Assembly: GCF_001553955.1 (NCBI RefSeq)
Contig: NZ_CP014234.1
Span: 806,001-870,000 of the forward strand
Direction: 5' to 3'
DNA: 64,000 nt
Source of the DNA: Moraxella osloensis
GTDB taxonomy: Bacteria > Pseudomonadota > Gammaproteobacteria > Pseudomonadales > Moraxellaceae
In this document: one piece after another, positions 17,440 through 26,429 of the stretch
Layout of the letters: every line of letters starts with the position of its first letter
How positions within the stretch are numbered: the stretch's first letter is position 1
Made by a program: the position numbers and the translations under genes
Notes under the pieces: model-generated
Database searches by the model: none
Told to the model about the DNA's origin: nothing
What the model saw: only the letters and a program-made list of their open reading frames with translations

Positions 17440-18492
17440 TTAACGAGCATTACGTAAAGCTATTTCATGTTCAAATACAGCACGGCTAAAGGATTTATTT
17501 GAATTAGATGAATCTTTTAAACTAACTTTTTGACCTAATACATTATAAAAATCTACTTGATTACTAATATCTCCAACACTGCCTTTTGAAGATCGAGTAA
17601 TTCCAGCAATTTTAATCCCTACAATAGGTGGCAAAGCGGCTTTTAAAGCCAAATACTCTTTGACCGTATAATAACTGTATTCTGTATCAGACAATTTTGT
17701 TTTTAGTAAAATATCAAAATAGTCGATGTTGGGGACTATTATGCCTCCAGCATCTCCAAAATCTTTTAAAATATTTTTATCAGTAAGGATGGTTGAAGCG
17801 ATTTTCGATTCCCCTTGTTCAGTATAGTCATCAATCGTTTCAGTAATATATTTTCCAGCGTCGCAATAAAGTGACAACTCGGTAGGCTTTGTATTGTCAG
17901 ACGCTCTGAGATAATACCGCTCCACAACTATTTGCCCATCAATGGTTTTTTTGACGCCATTGATGGTAACTTGTCTAGGTCCCAGTGCGACATTTCCTTC
18001 ACAATCATACATTTTTTGGGGTGCTCGAAACTGAATAGTAAGTTGACCGCTTGCCTTATCAACATTGCTAACACCTGTCCATTCATTATCTGTACCTTTA
18101 TCAGTAATATCCCCTGACTTGGTAAATAGTTTGTCTGATATATCAGTATTTAAAGTGCCTTTGATAATTTTAACGTTTTCGATATTTTTACTAGCCATAA
18201 TAATGCCCGCACCATATTCATCACTGGTAACTTTATCGGCAGTACCTAGATTTGCCAATCTTAAATGATTTTCTAGCAAGGGTATTCCAAAAACGCTAGC
18301 ATCAATGATATCGGAATTAGCTTTTTGCGTAGCACTTGTTTTTGCATTTATGAGATAAATCTGCATTACGGCAGCTGAAATAATTAAACCTAATACTAGA
18401 GATATCATTAATTCAATTAGCGTAAAACCACTATTAGAAGATAAAAAAAATTTTTTATCATTCTTATCGAAGTTAGTATTTACTTTAACCAT
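17440..18492 (-). CDS. pilW: Minor pilin PilW
   Basis: Minor pilin of 350 residues with a long leader ending NSG before [25 protein letters not shown], typical of PilW. The ATG at 18492 shares its A with the pilV stop (TGATG) and has GGAG eight bases upstream; a TTG at 18516 inside pilV is rejected. The rest is a large periplasmic domain ending FEHEIALRNAR. It is part of the fimT-pilV-pilW-pilX-pilY1 operon and required with the others for pilus priming. Confidence 0.87.
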   Translation of the reverse strand: MVKVNTNFDKNDKKFFLSSNSGFTLIELMISLVLGLIISAAVMQIYLINAKTSATQKANSDIIDASVFGIPLLENHLRLANLGTADKVTSDEYGAGIIMASKNIENVKIIKGTLNTDISDKLFTKSGDITDKGTDNEWTGVSNVDKASGQLTIQFRAPQKMYDCEGNVALGPRQVTINGVKKTIDGQIVVERYYLRASDNTKPTELSLYCDAGKYITETIDDYTEQGESKIASTILTDKNILKDFGDAGGIIVPNIDYFDILLKTKLSDTEYSYYTVKEYLALKAALPPIVGIKIAGITRSSKGSVGDISNQVDFYNVLGQKVSLKDSSNSNKSFSRAVFEHEIALRNAR

Positions 18493-19064
18493 CAATAAGT
18501 CTCCATAATAAGGCAACTTGCACCAGATTTGTAAATACCCGAGTCATCTGCACAATCCCTAATATTTGAGCCTATCTGAGCTTTCGTATCACCCCATGCT
18601 GCAATGATACATTGACGTTCATTAACGCCAGTTGTATTTGGACAGGTGATCATATTCAATGAAATATCTTTTGCACAAGATGCTTTAACCATATTATTCA
18701 CAGTAAAAGCAACCGTCTGATCTTGCGTACATTTTTTGCTCGTCGACGCGTTTAAGCACTCTTGTAGATTTTCATCCTGTACCACACTTTCACAAAATTT
18801 ATTTGTTGGGTTATCTGTGTCTGCAATTGTCACAGCTGTGAATTTATTATTCAAAGTTGTCTTAAAGACAGTATTGGAGTTTGGCATACTGCGCATACTC
18901 TCTGATAATGTTTTTATGACATCCATTGCACGGTTACGCATCATGCTTTCACTGGTCGCTTTAATAGCGGTCATCTGCATTGCCGAAAATCCCAAAACAG
19001 CAATCGCAAGTAAAAGTAAAGCTACCAAAACTTCAACCAATCCAATACCTTTTTGTGAGTTCAT
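18492..19064 (-). CDS. pilV: Minor pilin PilV
   Basis: Minor pilin of 190 residues. MNSQKG precedes IGLVEVLVALLLLAIAVLGFSAMQ, the characteristic PilV start in which FTLIE is replaced by IGLVE. The ATG at 19064 overlaps the fimT stop as ATGA and is preferred to the GTG at 19070. The periplasmic part contains several cysteines (CESVVQDENLQEC, KKCTQDQ, ASCAKD, CADDSG). Coupled at both ends to fimT and pilW by stop/start overlaps. Confidence 0.87.
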   Translation of the reverse strand: MNSQKGIGLVEVLVALLLLAIAVLGFSAMQMTAIKATSESMMRNRAMDVIKTLSESMRSMPNSNTVFKTTLNNKFTAVTIADTDNPTNKFCESVVQDENLQECLNASTSKKCTQDQTVAFTVNNMVKASCAKDISLNMITCPNTTGVNERQCIIAAWGDTKAQIGSNIRDCADDSGIYKSGASCLIMETY

Positions 19065-19615
19065 GAACACGTCCCATTTTTGCGAGTGACAATATTACTG
19101 CTTGCATCGACCGTAATGGTATATTTATCAGACCCAGCGCCATAACACACTGAAAAACTGGTCGAACTATCTGTAAGAGTCCCTGTTCCCGTGTCCCCTT
19201 GGTAAGCTTTTTTGTAAGGGGTAAAACTAACTGCAGTTAAGGCAGTCGGGCTAGTGGTAATCGTCAAATTTTTGTCTAGCCTATAATCAGATAGCATTTC
19301 ATCGGCATCCGTTGACGACCTTTTTACATACAATACGGTAATTTTTTTGCTTGATGCGCTGTTGGTTAGCACTACCCTAGTAGATCGCTGAGCAATCATT
19401 GCTTGGGTTCTAGCATCTTTTAGCGCAGCTTCAATGATGTTTGCCCCATCTTTGATTCTCGCTTGTTGTATCTGTTTTTGCATACTGGGCGCTGCCATCG
19501 CGGCAATGATAGCTATAATCGCAATGGTGATGACAAGCTCAATCAGCGTAAAACCTTGGTCACGACCTTGGTTACGATGATACTGTCTGTTCAAAACTTT
19601 CATCACGATACCCAT
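19061..19615 (-). CDS. fimT: FimT/FimU-type minor pilin
   Basis: First gene of the minor-pilin operon, about 184 residues. The leader ends RDQG before FTLIELVITIAIIAIIAAMAAPSMQKQIQQARI, with the GspH/FimT domain after it. Three ATGs compete: 19621 directly abuts the GAGGG, 19615 has it six bases upstream and is chosen, 19603 lacks a good site. FimT/FimU proteins help prime the pilus, and in some species bind DNA for natural uptake. A clear promoter lies 80 bases upstream. Confidence 0.83.
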   Translation of the reverse strand: MGIVMKVLNRQYHRNQGRDQGFTLIELVITIAIIAIIAAMAAPSMQKQIQQARIKDGANIIEAALKDARTQAMIAQRSTRVVLTNSASSKKITVLYVKRSSTDADEMLSDYRLDKNLTITTSPTALTAVSFTPYKKAYQGDTGTGTLTDSSTSFSVCYGAGSDKYTITVDASSNIVTRKNGTCS

Positions 19616-19694
19616 CCACATCCCTCAATAAACGACCTATCATACCATGTTTGCTAGCACAAATAATTCTAACATTAAAGCAAAAAATATACCT

Positions 19695-19723
19695 ATTATC
19701 GCGGTATTTTTGTTAATTGTCAT
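19695..19723 (-). promoter_or_regulatory. Promoter of the fimT-pilV-pilW-pilX-pilY1-pilE operon
   Basis: On the minus strand ATGACA (19718-19723) is followed after exactly 17 bases by GATAAT (19695-19700), a good sigma-70 pair. It stands about 80 bases before the fimT start, and no other promoter-like pair of this quality is visible in the spacer. Confidence 0.65.
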
Positions 19724-19820
19724 ACCTAAAGTTTACTAACGGTAATTTACCTAAGCCACTTATCGTTGCTAAGTGAATTAGGACAAAAGGTCACTCACGT
19801 ATTATCAAATCATTTTTAGC

Positions 19821-19940
19821 TTAGTCTTTTAAAGCATCCTTCCAACAACCCATTGGTAGCCCGCCTTTATCTGCAAGCTTTAACAATATGGCGGTGCAAG
19901 TTTGGTCGCCAAACACACAAGCAGGACCTAATGCAAAACC
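19821..19940 (-). pseudogene. 39-codon open remnant overlapping the end of comF
   Basis: A frame on the minus strand from 19940 to a TAA at 19821-19823 reads a protein-like tail containing FGDQTCTAILLKLADKGG and LPMGCWKDALKD. It has no start codon with a binding site and its upstream stop lies within comF. It looks like the 3' end of a gene whose beginning is gone, or a small overlapping gene starting at a GTG. The family is not recognised. Confidence 0.35.
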
Positions 19941-20671
19941 TTACCATGCAAGACTGAATACGCATGAATATGGGCAGATGGGTAATAATTTGTGAGTAGA
20001 TTAGCCAATTCAGACAGGGTGGCACCTGTGGTGACCACATCATCAAACAAAATCAAATTTTTGCTAGGGGGCATATCTGTCAGAGAAAACGCATCTTTGA
20101 TATTATCTAAACGCTCCTCTCGGCTTAGACCCTGCTGGTGAGGTCGGTCCATTCGCTGCACACCCGTAAAAACAGGGATTTGCCAGTGAAAGCTTAGATA
20201 AGCGGTTAAAATGGCAAGCGGATCGAAGCCGCGTTGCCTAATGCGCTGTAGACTTGTTGGCACTTTAACGATTAAAGAGTTTTTTGAATGACAACCTTTG
20301 GGAATATGCAGTTGTCTGATAGCCTGAACCAAAACGGGCAGATGATGTAATTGCTGCCCATTTTTGTACCCAAGCATGATTTTATTGAGGGGATATTGAT
20401 AGTAGCCGCTAGCTACGCCACGCAGTGACGTTTGCTTTAGTTGCAAAGTAAAAAATGACGTGGACCATGCAAACTGGCTATGGCATGGCTGACAAAGAAA
20501 TTGCTGTCGATTGAACCAATGGTCATGATGACGCGGTGCTAAGTTATCAAAGCCTGCTGCAGCGCAATCATTGATGCCACATAGTTGGCAACGGTGATGA
20601 ACTTTCGCTTGATACACTAGCGCCATGGCAAAGGGCAATCGCCACCAAGGCAAGGGGGCTATGATTGCCAT
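19928..20671 (-). CDS. comF: ComF family phosphoribosyltransferase-like protein
   Basis: Member of the ComF/GntX family, linked to natural transformation, 247 residues. The N-terminus carries a zinc-finger-like pattern (CQLCGINDC and CQPCH). The C-terminal half is a type I phosphoribosyltransferase fold with RIRQRGFDPLA and the PRPP loop ILFDDVVTTGATLSE near residue 210. The ATG at 20671 lies nine bases after the phospholipase stop, so the two may be co-transcribed. In Helicobacter and Haemophilus the family acts in moving DNA across the inner membrane; that role here is inferred and fits the adjacent type IV pilus operon. Confidence 0.85.
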   Translation of the reverse strand: MAIIAPLPWWRLPFAMALVYQAKVHHRCQLCGINDCAAAGFDNLAPRHHDHWFNRQQFLCQPCHSQFAWSTSFFTLQLKQTSLRGVASGYYQYPLNKIMLGYKNGQQLHHLPVLVQAIRQLHIPKGCHSKNSLIVKVPTSLQRIRQRGFDPLAILTAYLSFHWQIPVFTGVQRMDRPHQQGLSREERLDNIKDAFSLTDMPPSKNLILFDDVVTTGATLSELANLLTNYYPSAHIHAYSVLHGKVLH

Positions 20672-20679
20672 AAACGCAG

Positions 20680-21981
20680 TTAAAGCCCTTTAAAATCATT
20701 GAACATGATACCAAGACCGATATTGGTGCTCTTATGATTATAGTCTTGGATATTTTCACCATAGCCATGGAATACTTGTAAAATCGCTTTCATACCGCCT
20801 TTCAATGGATAGGCGTAGTCTACCTGTATAGCGCCTTTATTGGTACTTGGATTATAACGCATCACACCACCCACTGTGCTTTGGTCATTAAGCGGATACA
20901 ACCAACGCACATCGCCATAGCCCATGTAGTCCCCGATATCTGGGTTATCCGAGTCTTTACTGTTTTCATATGCGATGAGCCACAGTCTTGGAATCACGGT
21001 GAGTTTGCCCCACTCCGTCCCTGCCATCGCATAGATACGATTCCAAGAACGGGATAACGGGTCTGATTGTCCATTTGATTCATGCACGAGCCCCGCGCCT
21101 AACATTCTTAATGACCCATTTCCAGGCAGATTACCCTTGATAGGCTGTGTCAAAAATATCTCTGGCTGATAATCTGAGCTGCGAAAAGGTCTTGAATACT
21201 TACCATTGTACACTTGCCAATAAGACTGCTGGGTATAGCCAAGCCAAACATCGGCATTGGTATCGAACACATCTTGGGCAAGCTTGGTTTTCATTGAAAT
21301 TTGCAGCTTGCTATCTAAGTGCTGCAAAGAATCTTTCGATGCGCGAACATGATCTTGGGTGGGTGAATGAATATCATAGTTTGGCGTCGCGTTGTACCAA
21401 AGCGGCATGACATACATGGGCAAATGTGGACGTATCGTCAGTATCCCTTTGGGATCATTTTTATCCAAGTCATATAACACACTCAGTGGCGTATATTTTT
21501 CCACATCCGTTGCAGTCACCCCCACTTGTTTTAAGATTGTTTTGTCTTGCTTGTTGGGCACTAAATGATCCAGTTTTTTTTGCTCGTTTTTAGTGGGAGT
21601 CAAGACGGTTGCCGTTTGATCCACGGCTAACACGGGCACTGCTTTACCTTCTTTGATACTCACTTTCAAGGTTTTGGCAATATCAAGGGGCGCCTTGGCT
21701 TCGGGTTCGATTTTACCAACGCTTATCTTGTCAAAACAAGCTAGACGCGCGACATTGTCAGTGATTTTTGAACAGGTTAGCAGCGTTTGCTCGTCGACAG
21801 GAATAACGGTTGTTGTTATTAAAGTTTTTGTTGAATCTTGTGTTGAGGGTTTTGTTGAAGCTTTTGTTGAAGCTTTTGTTGAAGCTTTTGTTGAAGTTTT
21901 TGCCTGCGTAGTTGCTGTAACTGTTAGTGTGGCTAGTATAGCAAGCGATAAAGCAGTGCGGTAAAGCGTAAGTTGTAACAT
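20680..21981 (-). CDS. pldA: Outer membrane phospholipase A
   Basis: Outer-membrane beta-barrel enzyme that hydrolyses misplaced phospholipids, 433 residues. A signal sequence (residues 1-28) is followed by a short Lys/Ala/Ser/Thr repeat and a low-complexity linker. The barrel starts near residue 180 and contains the catalytic His and Ser in GLVHESNGQSDPLSRSWNR (about residues 297-315) and the PldA hallmark YNPSTNKGA. It ends in a phenylalanine-rich strand (IMFNDFKGL). The N-terminal region upstream of the barrel, about 150 residues, is longer than in E. coli OMPLA (289 residues in total), as is common in Moraxellaceae and Neisseria-type enzymes. Confidence 0.88.
   Translation of the reverse strand: MLQLTLYRTALSLAILATLTVTATTQAKTSTKASTKASTKASTKPSTQDSTKTLITTTVIPVDEQTLLTCSKITDNVARLACFDKISVGKIEPEAKAPLDIAKTLKVSIKEGKAVPVLAVDQTATVLTPTKNEQKKLDHLVPNKQDKTILKQVGVTATDVEKYTPLSVLYDLDKNDPKGILTIRPHLPMYVMPLWYNATPNYDIHSPTQDHVRASKDSLQHLDSKLQISMKTKLAQDVFDTNADVWLGYTQQSYWQVYNGKYSRPFRSSDYQPEIFLTQPIKGNLPGNGSLRMLGAGLVHESNGQSDPLSRSWNRIYAMAGTEWGKLTVIPRLWLIAYENSKDSDNPDIGDYMGYGDVRWLYPLNDQSTVGGVMRYNPSTNKGAIQVDYAYPLKGGMKAILQVFHGYGENIQDYNHKSTNIGLGIMFNDFKGL
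21839..21900. repeat. 12-bp tandem repeat inside pldA
   Basis: Four to five copies of a GAAGCTTTTGTT-type unit encode the KAST repeat just after the pldA signal peptide. The unit is a multiple of three, so copy-number change would lengthen or shorten the linker without a frameshift. Confidence 0.8.
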
Positions 21982-22227
21982 AGGTTGACCTTCTTACAAA
22001 AATATCGTTCATGATAGCAAAAATTGATGAAAAATAGTTAACAAATGCATAATAATTTTTAACAGTAAAGTAAAGTTTTAATCAACTATTGGCTCGTCAA
22101 TTATTGGTATTTCTATGGGTGCTTGTATGGGTAATTCTAATGATACTGCTGACCTTGATACTCAAGCCAACCGTCTTGATGACGGCTAGCGGGGTCACGG
22201 TGTGTCCAATGTACAACGCCACCTTTA

Positions 22228-22390
22228 TTGTTATAAATATATTCACCTTGACTTCCTCCCCTTGCTAAAGCAAGGGGATTCCTTCTACAAGACGGTCAAG
22301 CCCGACCGCAAGAATGTTCTTACTGGCATTGATATCTCTATCATGCCATGTGCCACACGAAGCACATATCCATTCTCTTATTCCAAGCGA
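22228..22390 (-). ncRNA. Predicted omega-RNA region (right end of tnpB element)
   Basis: In this family the guide RNA comes from the end of tnpB through the right end, with the guide in the flank. Here the scaffold would include the hairpin CGGTC/GACCG (22293-22308) and the right-end palindrome. The guide would read the flank from 22247 leftwards. The 5' limit is a guess. A compensatory base-pair change in the related element at 31953-31968 supports the first hairpin as RNA. Confidence 0.5.
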
Positions 22391-23464
22391 TTTTCTACCT
22401 TTCGGACTATTGGCGGTGATTTCCCCGCAACACGAACATCGCTGGGTCGTGTATCTCTCATTCACGATTTCAAAACGGCAACCTGCGTTCTCGCATTTGT
22501 AGGTCAGTTGCCTTTTGAGTTCAAACCAACCTGCATCGTAAACCGATTTGGCGAGTTTGCTTTTTTTACTGTTAAATTGGGTGGTTTTCACATCACCGAC
22601 CACGATTAGGGCATTGTCCTTGACTAATTGGGTGGTGAATTTATGGATGAGGTCTTGGCGTGTATTTTTGATTTTGGCATGGATAGCCTTGATACGTTGT
22701 TTGTTTTTAGCTCTTTGAGCAATGGCTAACGCTTTAGCATATTTGAGCGTTTGTTTGATTTGTAATTTATTGCCATTTGAGGCGGTGGCACTGTCTTTAA
22801 GTCCTAAGTCAATGCCTACACTGCCTGTACCGCATTGTGTCTTGGGGTAGTCTTTGACGGTGATACAGGCATACCAACGGTTACGGCTGTCTTGTACCAA
22901 TTCGCATGTGTTGATTTGGTATAGGCTAAGGTTGTAGCTGTCCCATAGGTCAATGACTAGTTTTTGTCCTTTGGCTAGGCTTAGTTGCAAGGTGGATTTT
23001 AAGCCCTTTTTGCCTGTTTGGTGCGTGGCAATATGCTTAATGGCAGATTGTTTAAATGGTAGCCAACCTAATGATTTACGTTTTGAATTTGGGTTGTTGG
23101 TTCGCCATGATAGTTTAGCTTTTTTGAATTGTTTTCTAGCTTTGGCGTGGGTTTCATTGATGGCTTGAATGGTTTGCGAGTGTAACCCCAGTAATTCACC
23201 GCTACCTTTGGTGTATTCGTTCAAATCATAAGCTGAAAAGAATTTACCAGTTTTTTGTAGGTGCTTGTAACTCAAGTCATTGACGTAGTTCCATACGAAA
23301 TTGACCGAACCGCTTAGGCGGTTAAGCTTTGCTGTGTGTTTATCTCGTATGCGTAGCTTGAGTGTTTTCATGCAAATTATTTTAGCAAAATTTATGCAAG
23401 CGTTATAGTGTATGAGTTGCCTTATATCCACCGCCTAAAGTCGGTGGTTTTACGGCAACGGAGG
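22248..23464 (-). mobile_element. IS200/IS605-family element with tnpB only
   Basis: Boundaries come from the interrupted DUF3465 frame: 1217 bases between TTTAT (minus strand, 23465-23469) and GGTGAA. There is no target duplication, as expected for this family. The left end carries the palindrome CCACCGACTTTAGGCGGTGG; the right end carries CCCCTTGCTTTAGCAAGGGG (22257-22276). The element encodes tnpB but no tnpA transposase, so it is IS1341-like and must be moved by a TnpA elsewhere. A related tnpB-less element lies at 31672-32013. Confidence 0.88.
22265..23371 (-). CDS. tnpB: TnpB RNA-guided endonuclease (IS200/IS605 family)
   Basis: Accessory nuclease of 368 residues from the ATG at 23371 (an earlier in-frame start at 23431 is rejected because the family begins [13 protein letters not shown]). 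The N-terminal helix-turn-helix region is followed by OrfB/RuvC domains: RuvC-I aspartate D188 in [15 protein letters not shown], a zinc ribbon (RCSCCGE and CASCGTWH), and RuvC-III D346 in [11 protein letters not shown]. The usual RuvC-II glutamate of the VVEDL motif is missing (G259 in IVVGDV); E305 in VNERYTTQ may replace it, as in a known subset of TnpB. The stop codon lies inside the right-end palindrome. TnpB cuts DNA guided by an RNA from the element's right end and favours retention of the element. Confidence 0.88.
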   Translation of the reverse strand: MKTLKLRIRDKHTAKLNRLSGSVNFVWNYVNDLSYKHLQKTGKFFSAYDLNEYTKGSGELLGLHSQTIQAINETHAKARKQFKKAKLSWRTNNPNSKRKSLGWLPFKQSAIKHIATHQTGKKGLKSTLQLSLAKGQKLVIDLWDSYNLSLYQINTCELVQDSRNRWYACITVKDYPKTQCGTGSVGIDLGLKDSATASNGNKLQIKQTLKYAKALAIAQRAKNKQRIKAIHAKIKNTRQDLIHKFTTQLVKDNALIVVGDVKTTQFNSKKSKLAKSVYDAGWFELKRQLTYKCENAGCRFEIVNERYTTQRCSCCGEITANSPKGRKSLGIREWICASCGTWHDRDINASKNILAVGLDRLVEGIPLL

Positions 23465-23990
23465 ATAAAAACGAATGGGATTGTTGGCTTGAATACCCTC
23501 GATGCGCGGTGCCAAATCAATATTATGGGCAATTAACACCGTGATGTTTGGGTAGTTATCAATTTTGACCAAAAATTTTTGATGGCGGCTACCCTCATTA
23601 TCGTCTTTTAGCACTTTAATCACCGTACCACACCCTAATACCTGTCGTTTAACGCTGGGATTTTTGGCTTGATAAGCTTGATTAATGACGGCGTTGTTGC
23701 ATTGAATATTTGTTGCCTGACGTTTTTTGTCAGTATAACTTGCTGAATTTTTAGCCGTCTGTTGATTGGACTTTGAGTCCACTAACGGTGAATTTGGGCT
23801 TGCTAACTGGCTATTTCCGCTTTGGTTTTGGCTTTTATTTTGCCTTGGCTGTTGGTCGGCATTGCCTTCATGGGAACACCCAGTGACAAAAATTAGCACC
23901 CCGAAAGTTAACGGGATGGCTATAGACTTTGCTAAGTGATAGTTCAATTTTTATTTAACCTTTATGGTTGAATGGGTCAATGAATCATTT

Positions 23991-24045
23991 GACTGAGTTT
24001 TCTTGAACTGAGTTTTCTTGAACTGAATTTTCTTTAACTGAGTTT
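23991..24045. repeat. Three degenerate 17-bp tandem repeats after dsbD
   Basis: The unit ACTGAGTTTTCTTGA occurs about three times with small changes between the dsbD stop and the lipoprotein gene. It is one of several similar spacer repeats in the window. Confidence 0.7.
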
Positions 24046-24049
24046 AGAG

Positions 24050-26215
24050 TTAATTTAATTGGGACAAAAGTTGCTCAAAATCAGAGCGTTTGACTGCACC
24101 GTTTTGTCTTGCTACCAGTTGACCGTTTTGGTAAAACAACAATACAGGCGGACCGAACACGGCTAGTTTTTTATAGATTGCTTGGCTATCCGCCGTATTG
24201 TCAGTCACATCGAGTTTGACAACTTGCCAGCTGGCTAAACTTTGCGGCGGGTTGGCAAAAATTTTATCCATGATACGACATTCAATGCACCACTCTGCGG
24301 TGACATCGACGACTAGCTTTGGATATTGCGTAAGCAAGGGTTCAAGCTCTGACAGTTTAGTGATTGTAATCGTTTGGGTGGTCTTTGTTGCCGTGAATGC
24401 CGATTGCCCTGAAGTATTCACAAGCTTGTTAAGCGGCTGCCAACTATCTTGACTACCTGAGGCAGCGCCTATCACCAGACACGCTGACCAAATCCATGCT
24501 AGCAATGCTAGTGCTTGAGTGAGTAATTGACCTTTTTTGCCCTGCCAGCGCCACAGCCATAAGCCAATCACAGCAAACCACAGCGCCCATAGCATCAGCA
24601 TCCCGCTTGATAGCCATATACGCTCTATCATCAATAAAGCGACGCCAAATAACAGCAAACCAAAGCTGGTTTTGACCCAGTTCATCCACTCGCCTGCTTT
24701 TGGCATAAAATTACCTTGGGTGGCGCCCAGTAAAATGAGCGGTGTGGATAGCCCAAGCCCCAATAAAAACAATGCGGCAAACCCCATCACAGGATCACCC
24801 AGCGCTGCCACACCTGCCAACGCACCTGCAAGGGGTGCCGTCACACAAGGCGAGACAACCAGCGCAGAGAACAAGCCCGTCAAATAACTACCACTTAAGC
24901 TACCGAGTCGATTTGCCCCAATTTGGCTGATTTTTTGGAACTTAACACGAAGCGCATGCGGCAGTTGCCAGCGAATGACATCCAACATGTACAGTCCAAG
25001 CAGGATAAATAGCCCTGCAAAAATTAGCAAAATAACAGGGTTTTGTAGCCAGTTTAGTATCCCCAAAGATTGCCCAAATAACGCAATCACTGCGCCCAAA
25101 ATGCCATAACTGGTGGCAACACCCAAACCATAACTGCCCGTGAGTAATAACCCTTTTTTGGCAGATGGACGATGTTGACGGGCAACGATATTGGCTACAA
25201 TCGGCAGCATGGGTAGCACACAAGGGGTAAAAGCCAACCCTAATCCCGCTAAAAACAACAGCAATAACGCAACACCGCTATGCTTGGTCAATCCAAAAAT
25301 ATCTTGATTGCTAGCGCTAGCTGTCAAACTCGTTGCCGCCGCCGATGCAGCCGCGGGTTTAGTCATGACAGTTGTTTGGGCAGGTTGAGACGATGCCATA
25401 GATACGACAGGGGCGGATGCGGTTAACTGCGCTGTGGTTAAGACATCGGTGGCTGAAGCATCGGTCACTGGGGTCAATGCGACTTGCTGCCCCGCTGCGG
25501 CTGTACTGCCACCGGAAATCGCTGGTTTGGCAGACGGTGGGCTAGTTGCCTCATCGACGGTTTTAGCAGGGGTCAAGCTAGCAGATTGCTGAGTCGTTGT
25601 CGGGGCGGCATCATTGGTCGTCGCCACAGTATTGGTGACTTTGGCTTGGGCGGTTTTTGACGACATTGCGTCTGATTTTTTTGCGCCATTTTTGGTGGAA
25701 GCGGCCAATTGGGTGATGACAAATTTGGTCTTTTCAGGGGGATAGCAAAGCCCTACTTTGGCACAGCCCTGCCATTTGACCGTAGCAGGTTGTGAGGTGA
25801 TTGCCTTATCCGCGCTCAACGTGGTTGTGGCAGTAAAGGGGTGTTCAAACACAGGCACCCGACCAAAATCCGGGTCATCCACATAAGTCGGTGCTGCACT
25901 AAATTGTAGTGGTGTCGCTGTTACCCCGTCAGGTAATTGTAAGGTTAATTTATCCCGATACGCATAATAGCCTGCTTTGACATCCACATGAATGGTCACT
26001 ACTTGCCCTTTTTGCTCAGTGTAGACTTTAAAAGCCTCATGCACCGGTAGCGGCTTGTCTTTGGCGCTCAAGCTGGGATTGTCACTGCCGCCAAAAACCT
26101 CGCTTAAACTAATCGCTTGCGCGCTTGGCATAGTGAGGCTAGTGACAGCCAGTAGCGTACCAAGCAAACAGACATGACGACTCAAGGTTCGAAAACAACA
26201 CAATGGCGTAGGCAT
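24050..26215 (-). CDS. dsbD: Thiol:disulfide interchange protein DsbD
   Basis: Inner-membrane protein that carries electrons from cytoplasmic thioredoxin to periplasmic partners such as DsbC. It has 721 residues from the ATG at 26215, chosen because it gives a normal signal peptide ending MPSAQA; a TTG at 26239 is possible. The three expected cysteine pairs are present: WQGCAKVGLCYPPEK in the N-terminal domain, FTPCVLPMLPI with VVSPCVTAPLAG in the eight-helix membrane domain, and AEWCIECRIM in the C-terminal thioredoxin domain. An Ala/Thr/Ser-rich linker of about 130 residues separates the N-domain from the membrane part and is longer than in E. coli (565 residues in total). Confidence 0.93.
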   Translation of the reverse strand: MPTPLCCFRTLSRHVCLLGTLLAVTSLTMPSAQAISLSEVFGGSDNPSLSAKDKPLPVHEAFKVYTEQKGQVVTIHVDVKAGYYAYRDKLTLQLPDGVTATPLQFSAAPTYVDDPDFGRVPVFEHPFTATTTLSADKAITSQPATVKWQGCAKVGLCYPPEKTKFVITQLAASTKNGAKKSDAMSSKTAQAKVTNTVATTNDAAPTTTQQSASLTPAKTVDEATSPPSAKPAISGGSTAAAGQQVALTPVTDASATDVLTTAQLTASAPVVSMASSQPAQTTVMTKPAAASAAATSLTASASNQDIFGLTKHSGVALLLLFLAGLGLAFTPCVLPMLPIVANIVARQHRPSAKKGLLLTGSYGLGVATSYGILGAVIALFGQSLGILNWLQNPVILLIFAGLFILLGLYMLDVIRWQLPHALRVKFQKISQIGANRLGSLSGSYLTGLFSALVVSPCVTAPLAGALAGVAALGDPVMGFAALFLLGLGLSTPLILLGATQGNFMPKAGEWMNWVKTSFGLLLFGVALLMIERIWLSSGMLMLWALWFAVIGLWLWRWQGKKGQLLTQALALLAWIWSACLVIGAASGSQDSWQPLNKLVNTSGQSAFTATKTTQTITITKLSELEPLLTQYPKLVVDVTAEWCIECRIMDKIFANPPQSLASWQVVKLDVTDNTADSQAIYKKLAVFGPPVLLFYQNGQLVARQNGAVKRSDFEQLLSQLN

Positions 26216-26270
26216 AAGGGATATATTTTTCAAAGGCAACTTCTCATATGTTTTAAATTCACAGGTTTTA

Positions 26271-26320
26271 AATTTATACGTTTCAGATTTATACGTTTCA
26301 GACTTTATACGTTTTAAGCC
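26271..26320. repeat. Three 15-bp tandem repeats upstream of dsbD
   Basis: ATTTATACGTTTCAG is repeated three times, the last copy degenerate, in the spacer between gspG and dsbD. Confidence 0.75.
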
Positions 26321-26373
26321 ACGTAATTATATTATGACGGCTAATTTTAGCCAATCCCCGCCCAAAAACCTAG

Positions 26374-26403
26374 CAAAAAAAATCAGAGTGCGTGACTCTG
26401 ATT
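26374..26403 (-). terminator. Intrinsic terminator of gspG
   Basis: Stem AATCAGAGT (26381-26389) / ACTCTGATT (26395-26403) with a five-base loop. On the minus strand it is followed by a run of U encoded at 26374-26380. It lies 27 bases past the gspG stop. Confidence 0.88.
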
Positions 26404-26429
26404 TTGTTAACCCAGTAACAGCACCAAAC

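Larger units (their letters stand above)
22137..23947 (-). pseudogene. DUF3465 lipoprotein gene split by an IS200/IS605-type element
   Basis: The 5' part (23465-23947, TTG start) encodes a signal peptide ending in the lipobox VTGC (Cys24), a Gln/Asn/Ser-rich linker, and a DUF3465 domain up to NNPIRFY. The element enters right after TTTTAT. The frame then runs four foreign codons (PPLP) to a stop at 23450. On the far side of the element, 22247 down to 22137 continues in frame with [27 protein letters not shown] and a stop at 22137-22139, exactly the expected DUF3465 C-terminus. Joining TTTTAT to GGTGAA restores a full gene. Both halves are otherwise intact, which suggests a recent insertion. 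The function of DUF3465 proteins is not known. Confidence 0.9.
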
